Shown: positions 1 to 5,408, counted from the stretch's first letter. The stretch: DNA of 5,881 nt from Phyllobacteriaceae bacterium UBA1940 (GCA_002336975.1 DDFA01000050.1:12761-18641), one strand, 5' to 3'. Notes: generated from the sequence alone by a model not told the origin. Program-made: numbers and translations.

Positions 1-539
1 GCATGCGCGGCTCCAACACCGGCGAACTGGTGTTCGAGAATGTCGAAATCCCGTTCGAGAACATTCTGGGCGAGGAAGGCCGCGGCGTCGAAGTGCTGAT
101 GAGCGGGCTGGACTATGAACGCACGGTGCTGGCCGGCGGGCCGCTCGGCATAATGGCCGCCTGCCTGGACGTCGTCATGCCCTATGTGCACGAACGCAAG
201 CAGTTCGGCCAGTCGATCGGCGAGTTCCAGCTGGTGCAGGGCAAGCTGGCCGACATGTACACGACGATGAATGCGGCCAGAGCCTATGTCTACGCGGTGG
301 CGGCGGCTTGCGACCGCGGCGAAACAGCGAGAAAGGACGCCGCCGGCTGTATCCTCTACGCGGCCGAAAAGGCGACGCTGATGGCGCTCGACGCGATACA
401 ACTGCTCGGCGGCAACGGCTATATCAATGACTATCCGACCGGCCGGCTGCTGCGCGACGCCAAGCTTTACGAGATCGGCGCGGGCACCAGCGAAATCCGC
501 CGCTGGCTGATCGGCCGCGAAATGATGGCGGAGGGGTGA
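1..539 (+). CDS. ivd: Isovaleryl-CoA dehydrogenase, C-terminal part (5' end outside window)
   Basis: This FAD-dependent acyl-CoA dehydrogenase oxidises isovaleryl-CoA to 3-methylcrotonyl-CoA in leucine breakdown and passes electrons to electron-transfer flavoprotein. The reading frame is open from the window edge. The Met at 3 is internal, because the sequence begins inside the conserved [11 protein letters not shown] segment. About 178 residues are visible, against a usual 385-390 for the family. Two features separate it from other acyl-CoA dehydrogenases. The motif [15 protein letters not shown] carries a Glu (visible residue 39) where isovaleryl-CoA dehydrogenases keep their catalytic base. 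The late motif [12 protein letters not shown] has Ala where medium- and short-chain enzymes have the catalytic Glu. [12 protein letters not shown] is also typical. It ends with TGA at 537-539. The partner carboxylase gene lies about 4.9 kb downstream rather than next to it. Family assignment is firm; physiological substrate is inferred from family and context. Confidence 0.95.
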   Translation, partial: MRGSNTGELVFENVEIPFENILGEEGRGVEVLMSGLDYERTVLAGGPLGIMAACLDVVMPYVHERKQFGQSIGEFQLVQGKLADMYTTMNAARAYVYAVAAACDRGETARKDAAGCILYAAEKATLMALDAIQLLGGNGYINDYPTGRLLRDAKLYEIGAGTSEIRRWLIGREMMAEG

Positions 540-571
540 AGGCGGCCATCGCAACCCAGGCCTAAATGCAA

Positions 572-600
572 TTTACCTTTGCAATCATTGGGCGCATGAT
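572..600 (+). promoter_or_regulatory. Candidate promoter for the DUF1353 gene, with overlapping dyad
   Basis: TTTACC (572-577), a 17-nt spacer and CATGAT (595-600) resemble a sigma-70 promoter, with four of six matches in the -10 element. A dyad AATCAT (583-588) / ATGATT (596-601) covers the spacer and -10 box. The 90-nt gap after the dehydrogenase stop makes a separate promoter plausible. This is a match by eye only. Confidence 0.25.
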
Positions 601-629
601 TTGCCTGTCTAGTCATGAAGGGTTGCACC

Positions 630-1340
630 ATGAAGCCGATCCTCGTCCTTCCCCTCGCCCTCGCCTGCGCCTTCGGCGTGTCGCCGGCAGCCGCCGGCGG
701 ACAATTCATAGGCTCCGTCGTGCTGACGCCGGCGGGCTGCGAGAGTTTAGACGAATGCATGCTCGGGCAGGATTTCGGCTATCTCGACAAGCGCGGCGTC
801 GGATGGCAGGCGAAAAAGGACGACAAGACCGACGGCGCCTCGATCCCGAAATGGGCGCAGATGTTTGCGGGCGATCCCTGGACGCCGGACTATCTCAAGG
901 CGGCGGTGCTGCACGACCACTATTCGAAATCGGTCAGGCCGGTGCGGGGCTGGTACGAGACGCAGAGGATGTTCTACGAAGCCCTGCTCGATTCCGGCGT
1001 CTCGACGAAAAAGGCGGCGATGCTGTTTTCCGGCGTGCTGATCGGATCGGGCAAGTGGATCGTCAAGATGAAGGGTCGGAAATGCCCGATCGGCGACGTC
1101 TGCGTCACCAACGTCGTCGAACTGTCGACGGAAACTGAAAACCCCAGCTTCGGCGAGCCGGACTATGAGGCGTCTCTCAAGCGCCTCCAGGCCGCCATCG
1201 ACGCCGCGGGCGAACTCGATGAAGACGCCATCCGCGCGCTGGCGCTGGATGAGCGTCCCGACAGCCAGTATCTCAAGCATCCCGGCGGCATCATCAAGGT
1301 CGACCTGGAACAATGGCCGTTCGCAACCCCGGAGCAGTGA
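630..1340 (+). CDS. Secreted DUF1353-family protein
   Basis: The 236-residue protein begins with a Sec-type signal peptide: Lys2, a hydrophobic core at about residues 4-18, and a likely cleavage after Ala22 in SPAAAGG. Residues about 64-143 match my memory of DUF1353, a domain of unknown function common in phages and some bacteria: TDGASIPKW (67-75), AAVLHDHYS (91-99, with His95-Asp96) and RMFYEALLDSGV (113-124). The mature protein has four cysteines (37, 43, 152, 158), which would allow two disulfides in the periplasm. Residues about 165-236 form an acidic, charged C-terminal extension outside the core. I chose ATG 630 over ATG 615 because GAAGGG (617-622) lies 7 nt before it and it gives a clean signal peptide. 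There is no convincing lipobox at Cys13. Its role is unknown; periplasmic location is inferred. Confidence 0.85.
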   Translation: MKPILVLPLALACAFGVSPAAAGGQFIGSVVLTPAGCESLDECMLGQDFGYLDKRGVGWQAKKDDKTDGASIPKWAQMFAGDPWTPDYLKAAVLHDHYSKSVRPVRGWYETQRMFYEALLDSGVSTKKAAMLFSGVLIGSGKWIVKMKGRKCPIGDVCVTNVVELSTETENPSFGEPDYEASLKRLQAAIDAAGELDEDAIRALALDERPDSQYLKHPGGIIKVDLEQWPFATPEQ

Positions 1341-1381
1341 ACGCCGACCGCCCGCCGGCCTCAAAAACGCCTGTCGCGCGC

Positions 1382-1395
1382 ACCATATTTATGGT
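1382..1395. repeat. Palindrome upstream of the small membrane protein gene
   Basis: ACCATA (1382-1387) and TATGGT (1390-1395) form a perfect 6-2-6 inverted repeat in an AT-rich patch within a GC-rich gap, 38 nt before the next start codon. GTTC (1394-1397) and GAAC (1403-1406) form a second, overlapping short dyad. Position and symmetry suit a regulator operator or the core of a promoter, but no clear -35/-10 pair is visible and no binding protein can be named. Confidence 0.35.
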
Positions 1396-1433
1396 TCCTT
1401 TTGAACATAACGATTCCGCTGGAGGCGGCGACG

Positions 1434-1724
1434 ATGCATGACCTGCCCGAACTGAAGCCCGAAAGCGCCCGACACGATCATTCGCAGATGCTGCGGCAGC
1501 TTGCGATCAATGCGGCGATCGGCGTCGGGCTCGGCATCGCCATCGGAGCGGCGTTGTTGTGGTTCGACATCGGCGGACTTGGCATGCGCATCGCCCGGTC
1601 GAGCACGCCCTGGCTGGCGACCTTCATTCTGATCGCCCCGATCGCGATGACGTTCGGCGGCGCGGTCGCCGGCAGTTTCATCATGTCGATGCCGTATGAA
1701 CGGCGGTTTCGCGATCGCGAATAG
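1434..1724 (+). CDS. Small two-helix inner-membrane protein of unknown function
   Basis: The product has 96 residues. A polar N-terminal part of about 30 residues (MHDLPELKPESARHDHSQ...) is followed by a first hydrophobic helix, INAAIGVGLGIAIGAALLWF, and a short loop containing basic residues (GMRIARSSTP). The second helix is WLATFILIAPIAMTFGGAVAG, and the basic tail ends in YERRFRDRE. Both helices contain glycine patterns suited to helix packing. The ATG at 1434 is preceded by GGAGG (1421-1425) with an 8-nt spacer, so I prefer it to the in-frame TTG at 1401. The gene starts 93 nt after the DUF1353 gene on the same strand and could be co-transcribed with it, although the palindrome in between suggests its own control. 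It ends 4 bp from the stop of the converging LysR gene. I do not recognise the family and assign no function. Confidence 0.8.
   Translation: MHDLPELKPESARHDHSQMLRQLAINAAIGVGLGIAIGAALLWFDIGGLGMRIARSSTPWLATFILIAPIAMTFGGAVAGSFIMSMPYERRFRDRE
1708..1721. repeat. Perfect 14-bp palindrome at a convergent gene junction
   Basis: TTCGCGATCGCGAA is identical to its reverse complement. It covers the last codons of the small membrane protein gene and ends 7 nt before the LysR stop codon. It could form a 5-bp stem with a GATC loop on either transcript. No U-tract follows on either strand, so a classic terminator is not supported. Confidence 0.3.
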
Positions 1725-1728
1725 GACG

Positions 1729-2628
1729 TCAAGGCGCGTCCGACCCGGCCGCGAATCTGGCGAGTTCAGCGCCCAGAAAATCAGCAACGCGGCGAATGCG
1801 GGCGCTTGAGCGCACGTCGCGGTGCAAGGCGAGCCACATCGGCAAGTCGGGCGGGGCAAACCGCGGCAGCAGCGTTTCCAGGTCCGGCGTACGCGCGATC
1901 AGCGGCGCCATCGAAAAGCCGACGCCGTTGCCGGCCCGCACCGCGTTCCAATAGACGATCTGGTTGTCGGTGCGAAAGCGGAAGGCGTTGCGGGCGACCG
2001 GCATGCCGGCCTCGGCGAAACCGCGCAGGATCAAATCGTTGCGGTCGAAACCGACCAGATCGTGCGCCAGCAGTTCCCCGATGGTTTCGGGCCGGCCGCG
2101 CCGGTCGAGATAGGATTTTGCGGCGCACAGCCGCATCGGGATGTCGGCGATCTTGCGCGCCACAAGCTCCTGCTGCGCCGGCCGGACCATGCGCACCGCA
2201 ATGTCTGCGTCGCGCCGCAGCAGGTTTTCGACCCGGTCGGACGCAACGATCTCAACTTCGATGCCCGGTTCCTCGACCGCCAGACGCGCCATGATCTGCG
2301 GAATCACGAACGCCGACACCACTTCCGAGGCGGCGATACGTACCGTTCCGGCAACCCTGCCCTCCTGACCGGCAGCGGCGCGCGCCACGGCTGAAAACGC
2401 CTCGACCGCCGCCTGGCCCCGCTCCAGCAGCGCGGCCCCCTGCTCCGTCAACTCGTATCCGCGCCGCCCGCGCACAAACAGAGTCTGGCCGAGCGCCCGC
2501 TCCAGTTCGTCGATGTGGCGACCAAGCGTCGGCTGGCTGGAGCCAAGCGCCCGCGCTGCGGCCGACAGCGAACCGGTTTCGCCGACGGCGACAAAACTGC
2601 GGATCAGGTTCCAGTCCAGCGCGTCCAT
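1729..2628 (-). CDS. LysR-type transcriptional regulator
   Basis: The 299-residue protein has the normal length and layout of the LysR family. A winged helix-turn-helix covers residues about 5-64 (DWNLIRSFVAVGETGSLSAA, then ALGSSQPTLGRHIDELE as turn and recognition helix, then LFVRGRRGYELTEQG). A linker helix follows at about 65-90. The effector domain, about 93-292, starts GTVRIAASEVV and includes the subdomain-crossing region VGFDRNDLILRG and the late AGNGVGFSMAPL segment. The start codon is at 2626-2628 because AGGA lies 8 nt before it on the minus strand; an upstream in-frame extension to 2883 would run back through the neighbouring gene. It is divergent from the SDR gene across 90 bp, the usual arrangement for a LysR regulator and its target, so control of that gene and of itself is likely. 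The inducer cannot be deduced. Confidence 0.95.
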   Translation of the reverse strand: MDALDWNLIRSFVAVGETGSLSAAARALGSSQPTLGRHIDELERALGQTLFVRGRRGYELTEQGAALLERGQAAVEAFSAVARAAAGQEGRVAGTVRIAASEVVSAFVIPQIMARLAVEEPGIEVEIVASDRVENLLRRDADIAVRMVRPAQQELVARKIADIPMRLCAAKSYLDRRGRPETIGELLAHDLVGFDRNDLILRGFAEAGMPVARNAFRFRTDNQIVYWNAVRAGNGVGFSMAPLIARTPDLETLLPRFAPPDLPMWLALHRDVRSSARIRRVADFLGAELARFAAGSDAP

Positions 2629-2656
2629 CCATTCATTCCTGAATATCTTGCCTTCA

Positions 2657-2685
2657 TCTTTATCCAATTTTCGTTTGAACGGCAA
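2657..2685 (-). promoter_or_regulatory. Candidate promoter of the LysR gene
   Basis: On the minus strand TTGCCG (2685-2680), a 17-nt spacer and TAAAGA (2662-2657) form a weak sigma-70-like pair, about 29 nt before the LysR start codon. The -35 element overlaps the LysR-box candidate at 2674-2686, which would fit autorepression. The -10 match is only three of six. Confidence 0.25.
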
Positions 2686-2686
2686 A
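2674..2686. promoter_or_regulatory. Candidate LysR box (T-N11-A dyad)
   Basis: TTTG (2674-2677) and CAAA (2683-2686) are separated by 5 nt. Together they form a 13-bp T-N11-A interrupted dyad, the known consensus form of LysR-family sites. It lies in the intergenic region shared by the LysR and SDR genes, 33 nt from the SDR start codon. The site is short and could arise by chance; its location is the main support. Confidence 0.4.
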
Positions 2687-2697
2687 GTCGTATCCGG

Positions 2698-2720
2698 ATC
2701 GCAACACAGGAGGTTGCGAT
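2698..2720 (+). promoter_or_regulatory. Inverted repeat enclosing the SD and start codon of the SDR gene
   Basis: ATCGCAAC (2698-2705) and GTTGCGAT (2713-2720) are perfect 8-bp inverted arms around a 7-nt spacer, ACAGGAG. AGGAGG (2708-2713) is the SD of the SDR gene, and the first two bases of its ATG (2719-2721) lie in the right arm. In mRNA this would form a hairpin with most of the SD in the loop and the start codon paired. It could restrict translation initiation, or at the DNA level act as an operator. The symmetry is seen directly; the role is inferred. Confidence 0.5.
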
Positions 2721-3657
2721 GGCAGGCACGGTTCTTATTCTCGGCGCGGCAGGGCGCGTTGGCGCGGCGGCGGCGCAGGCGTTTCTTGTTGCCGGATTTC
2801 GGGTGAAGGCTGCGACGCGCGACGGGCGCGCCGCGCCCTCCGGCGCCGAACCAGTCGTGGCCGACGCGATGAACGCTGACCAACTGCGCGCCGCGCTCGC
2901 CGGCGCCGACGTCGTCTTCAACGGGCTCAACCTGCCCTATCCGGCGTGGAAGACCACCGCCATGCCGATGGCGCGCAATGTTATGGCGGCGATGCGCGGC
3001 TCAGGCGCGCTGCACCTGTTTCCCGGCAATGTCTACAATTTCGGGTCGCCGATGCCACCGCTGCTGCGCGAAGACACGCCCACAAGTCCAACGACCGTGA
3101 AAGGCAGGATCCGCGTCGAAGTCGAGGCGCTGTTTCGCGCCGAGGCCGAAACGAACGGCACGCGCACCATCGTGCTGAGGGCTGGCGATTTTTATGGCGG
3201 CGGTCCTGGAAGCTGGTTCGACCTCGTGTTGACCAGCCGCCTCAAGCGTGGCGTGTTCGTTGCGCCGGGCGCGATGGATGTGCCGCACGCCTGGGCCTAC
3301 CTTCCCGACCTCGCCGCCATGTTTGCACGACTGCCGACGGTTGCCGACAGGCTCGAACCTTTCGAAACGCTGCACTATGCCGGCCACACCGCCACCCTGG
3401 CCCAGATGAAGACGGGCATCGAACTGGCGATCGGCCGCCAGTTGAAGGCAAACCAGCTGCCCTGGTGGGCGCTGCGCCTGACGACCCCGTTCAGCGCCAT
3501 GAACCGCGAGGTGCTCGAAATGCGTTATCTGTGGAACGAAGAACACCAGCTTGTCTCCGGTCGGCTGGAACAGCTCGTCGGCCCGACACCGCAAACGGCG
3601 CTGGACGATGCGATCGCCCTGGCGCTTGGCCCATCCCCCATGCGGGCGGCCGCCTGA
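2719..3657 (+). CDS. NAD(P)-binding atypical SDR / NmrA-like epimerase-family protein
   Basis: The 312-residue protein has an N-terminal Rossmann fold: TVLILGAAGRVGAAAAQAF carries the GxxGxxG dinucleotide-binding motif at residues 9-15. ADA at 48-50 and ADVVFNGLN at 63-71 match the acidic turn and beta-4 of extended or atypical SDRs. The middle part contains FPGNVYNFGSPMPPLLREDTP (about 101-121), then PTTVKGRIRVEVE (124-136) and LRAGDFYGGG (153-162), as in NAD-dependent epimerase/dehydratase relatives. The normal YxxxK pair is not evident: if Lys128 is the family lysine, Pro124 sits where the Tyr would be. It may therefore be a reductase or isomerase with altered chemistry, or a non-catalytic sensor. 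The start has AGGAGG 5 nt upstream. The divergent LysR gene is its probable regulator. Substrate unknown. Confidence 0.85.
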   Translation: MAGTVLILGAAGRVGAAAAQAFLVAGFRVKAATRDGRAAPSGAEPVVADAMNADQLRAALAGADVVFNGLNLPYPAWKTTAMPMARNVMAAMRGSGALHLFPGNVYNFGSPMPPLLREDTPTSPTTVKGRIRVEVEALFRAEAETNGTRTIVLRAGDFYGGGPGSWFDLVLTSRLKRGVFVAPGAMDVPHAWAYLPDLAAMFARLPTVADRLEPFETLHYAGHTATLAQMKTGIELAIGRQLKANQLPWWALRLTTPFSAMNREVLEMRYLWNEEHQLVSGRLEQLVGPTPQTALDDAIALALGPSPMRAAA

Positions 3658-3688
3658 CGAAAAGAAGAACCCCGCGCCAGCGTGGGGT
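3658..3688 (-). terminator. Rho-independent terminator of the PcfJ-domain gene
   Basis: The hairpin lies at 3669-3688: ACCCC-GCG (3669-3676), CCAG loop (3677-3680), CGT-GGGGT (3681-3688), with one G-U pair. On the minus strand it directly follows the PcfJ stop codon and is succeeded by the T-rich run TTCTTCTTTTC (3668-3658). On the plus strand no U-tract follows, so it should serve the minus-strand gene best, though it may also slow transcripts from the SDR gene. Confidence 0.7.
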
Positions 3689-3689
3689 C

Positions 3690-4850
3690 TCATGCCAACA
3701 GGTCCAGGCCGCGCGCCCTGGCCCAGCGCATGACGATCGCACGCTCGGCCGGCAGCGCGGTGCGGTTGGCGAAGCCGCGCACCTGCACCACGCGGTACCG
3801 GCTGTCGACCTCGATCGTCAGCAGCCGCTTGATATCGCCAGCCGCCGCACGGCGCAGCACCCAGATCGAGGCGTTGCCGGCGATGCATCTGGCGGCATAG
3901 GTCGCCACGCAATGGCTCATGGCGCGACTCTCGTAGACGAGATCCTCAGCCGAGGTCAGCTGGCGGATGACATATCGCTCGTCCTTCGCTTCAGCTTCCG
4001 TCGACGACGGTTTCCATTGCCAGTCTTCCAGCGCCATGCCGTCCCAGCGCCCACCCAATGGCGGCGCGGGCAGACCCGGCGCGCGGCGACCCAGCACCCG
4101 ACGCCGCAAGGCTTCGATCCGCTCGATCGCGCAGATGTCGCGGCGCCAGTCCGCCATCTGACGGCGCAGCGACGCTAGCGTCCGGCCCTTGAGGCTGTAG
4201 GTCGCGTCACGTCGCCTTGCGGCGCTGAAGAAATTGCACAGATCGTCGATCTCTTCGCGCGTCGTCGGCTGGGCGCAGAAGAAGCGCACCGCGTCGCGCC
4301 AGAACGCGATCGCACCGCGCGGGCGGGATGCGATCCTCGTCCTGGCGATGCGCAGGGCCAGCCCGGAATCGTCGGTATGTGATCGCGCGATGGCGAACCA
4401 GAACGCCTGCTCGAAGGAAATGTCGCCTCCGACGGCAAGGAATGTGTGCACCTCCCTTCGCGACAGCCACGCGCCGGCCTCTGCCTTGAATAACGAGTCG
4501 CCGCGCGCCGCCGCAATATACCAGCGCCGGCGCAACCTCTCCTCGTCGCCGGTCAAACCACCGGGCTCGAGCCAGACCGCCTCCAGATGCGCCGGGACCG
4601 GGTAACGGGCATAAAGATGACGAGCCGCCGCCAGCCGCAGCCGGCTCTCGTCCCGTGTCTTGAGCTTCGGACGCCATTCGTCGGCAGAGCGGATCGCGAT
4701 CCCGAGATACCCCCGCGCCGCATCGCGCAGCGCCTTGTCGAAATCAGGCGCCTGCCGCGGCGTCTGCGACACCCGCTTCAGCGTCGCCGCATACGCCTCA
4801 TCTTGTTCGCGCTTGGCCTCCTGCCTGCGCCTGAGCATGGATTTCGCCAT
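3690..4850 (-). CDS. PcfJ-domain protein
   Basis: The product has 386 residues. The C-terminal part, about 292-386, fits the PcfJ-like family named after a protein of the enterococcal conjugative plasmid pCF10. Key segments are RQLTSAEDLVYESRAMSHCV (296-315, with His313-Cys314), Cys322 in ARCIAGNASIWVLR, LLTIEV (343-348) and VVQVRGFANR (354-363), then a WARARGLDLL end. The His-Cys and Arg-Gly-Phe-Ala-Asn-Arg positions look like conserved-core residues. Residues 1-290 are basic and largely helical, rich in Arg and Trp, with no motif I recognise; there is no signal peptide or membrane helix, so it is probably cytoplasmic. ATG at 4848-4850 has AGGA 9 nt upstream. The molecular function of the family is not established to my knowledge. 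No relaxase, coupling or mating-pair gene lies in this window. Confidence 0.8.
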   Translation of the reverse strand: MAKSMLRRRQEAKREQDEAYAATLKRVSQTPRQAPDFDKALRDAARGYLGIAIRSADEWRPKLKTRDESRLRLAAARHLYARYPVPAHLEAVWLEPGGLTGDEERLRRRWYIAAARGDSLFKAEAGAWLSRREVHTFLAVGGDISFEQAFWFAIARSHTDDSGLALRIARTRIASRPRGAIAFWRDAVRFFCAQPTTREEIDDLCNFFSAARRRDATYSLKGRTLASLRRQMADWRRDICAIERIEALRRRVLGRRAPGLPAPPLGGRWDGMALEDWQWKPSSTEAEAKDERYVIRQLTSAEDLVYESRAMSHCVATYAARCIAGNASIWVLRRAAAGDIKRLLTIEVDSRYRVVQVRGFANRTALPAERAIVMRWARARGLDLLA

Positions 4851-4997
4851 GTCCGTTCATCCTGAAAAAAGTGCTGTTGGCCGCGCGCAAATCGAGCGTC
4901 GGCACGCGATGTGTCGGTCTCAGTTGCGGGTTCATCCCAGCATCCTTTCGGTTGAAGCGACTTGATCGAGGGCGGCTCTCTACAGCGGACATCACCG

Positions 4998-5030
4998 CCG
5001 GACAACATTAGATAACATCAGTAATACAAT
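4998..5030 (+). promoter_or_regulatory. AT-rich island, probable promoter region
   Basis: TACAAT (5025-5030) matches five of six bases of the -10 consensus, but the nearest -35-like element, CGGACA (4999-5004), is 20 nt away, which is too long. With the poorer -10 TAATAC (5022-5027) the spacing is 17 nt. The local AT content is the stronger argument. Promoters in either direction are possible; a plus-strand start near 5035 would give the carboxylase mRNA a leader of about 240-370 nt. Confidence 0.3.
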
Positions 5031-5043
5031 AGCTTATGAGTGT

Positions 5044-5059
5044 GTTGCATTCGAGCAAC
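5044..5059. repeat. Inverted repeat near the AT-rich island
   Basis: GTTGC (5044-5048) and GCAAC (5055-5059) flank a 6-nt spacer, ATTCGA. It lies just past the candidate promoter and could be an operator or the first hairpin of a leader. The arms are short, so chance is a fair explanation. Confidence 0.25.
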
Positions 5060-5085
5060 CGACACCTTCGGCTACTGAATATCGT

Positions 5086-5112
5086 CGGCGGAGAGCGCAA
5101 AACCCTCCGCCG
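5086..5112 (+). repeat. GC-rich hairpin in the carboxylase leader
   Basis: CGGCGGAG (5086-5093) and CTCCGCCG (5105-5112) are perfect 8-bp inverted arms around an 11-nt loop that contains AAAA. No U-tract follows on either strand, so a simple terminator is not indicated. Confidence 0.4.
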
Positions 5113-5224
5113 CACGCGCCCGTCGGACGCAATCGGCAAAATGACCGGAACCGCTTCGGCAACACGCGCGCGCGTTCATTCGGGCCGGATCTGGTCCGCG
5201 CCTCCGATCTTCAGAAAACTTGGG

Positions 5225-5247
5225 ATTGCGCCGTCAGACGGCGCGAT
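5225..5247 (+). repeat. Strong GC-rich hairpin before the carboxylase gene
   Basis: GCGCCGTC (5228-5235) and GACGGCGC (5237-5244) are perfect inverted arms around a single A. The stem extends outward by a U-G pair (5227/5245) and two A-U pairs (5226/5246, 5225/5247). No U-run follows on the plus strand, and on the minus strand the T-run is about 10 nt away. It may be a leader structure, an operator dyad or a processed 5' end. Confidence 0.45.
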
Positions 5248-5408
5248 TGAAGTTCCGGCCCAGAGGCGTCATACGCATGAAGAAAAACATCGTCGCCTCC
5301 ACTTCAGAGTTGTCGCTGGCGGCCAAAAGGACTAGCCGCATCGGGGATCGGGCTGATACATCGGAACTCATGATCGCGCAACTGCGCAACGAAGAGGTTT
5401 CCGTCCGC

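Larger units (their letters stand above)
4851..5276. other. Non-coding region between divergent PcfJ and carboxylase genes
   Basis: No convincing gene is seen in these 426 bases. The region contains an AT-rich island at about 5003-5040, unlike the surrounding GC-rich DNA and probably holding promoters. Three inverted repeats follow on the carboxylase side (5044-5059, 5086-5112, 5228-5244), along with an alternating CG run (about 5164-5174). Open frames here, such as 5036-5335 on the plus strand, lack family resemblance and good ribosome sites. Confidence 0.6.

Noticed and set aside
615..629. Upstream ATG at 615 as start of the DUF1353 gene
   Set aside because: The AAGGG just inside this extension is better placed as the ribosome site for ATG 630, and MKPILVLP begins a cleaner signal peptide.
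1401..1433. TTG at 1401 as start of the small membrane protein
   Set aside because: GGAGG with an 8-nt spacer precedes ATG 1434. No comparable site precedes the TTG, and the extra residues add no recognisable feature.
1822..2394. 190-residue plus-strand ORF antisense to LysR
   Set aside because: It is a shadow frame of a well-supported gene, with no ribosome site or family match.
2515..2718. N-terminal extension of the SDR protein
   Set aside because: It lies antisense to the LysR HTH, and the Rossmann fold starts right after Met at 2719, which has a near-perfect SD.
2629..2883. N-terminal extension of the LysR protein on the minus strand
   Set aside because: It would overlap the divergent SDR gene and precede the HTH with unrelated basic sequence; normal LysR length and the AGGA site favour the start at 2628.
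2946..4178. 410-residue plus-strand ORF spanning the SDR and PcfJ genes
   Set aside because: It is Arg/His/Pro-rich out-of-frame translation of GC-rich coding DNA, crosses a terminator and has no family resemblance.
3690..4850. PcfJ gene as evidence of an integrated conjugative element
   Set aside because: There is no integrase, relaxase, type IV secretion gene, tRNA or direct repeat in the window, so the domain name alone is insufficient.
5164..5174. Alternating CG run as a Z-DNA or repeat element
   Set aside because: Short alternating CG runs are expected at this GC content and nothing else marks this one.
5036..5335. 99-residue plus-strand ORF in the leader of the carboxylase gene
   Set aside because: There is no SD, the composition is typical of random GC-rich translation, and it overlaps strong hairpins and the start of the carboxylase frame.
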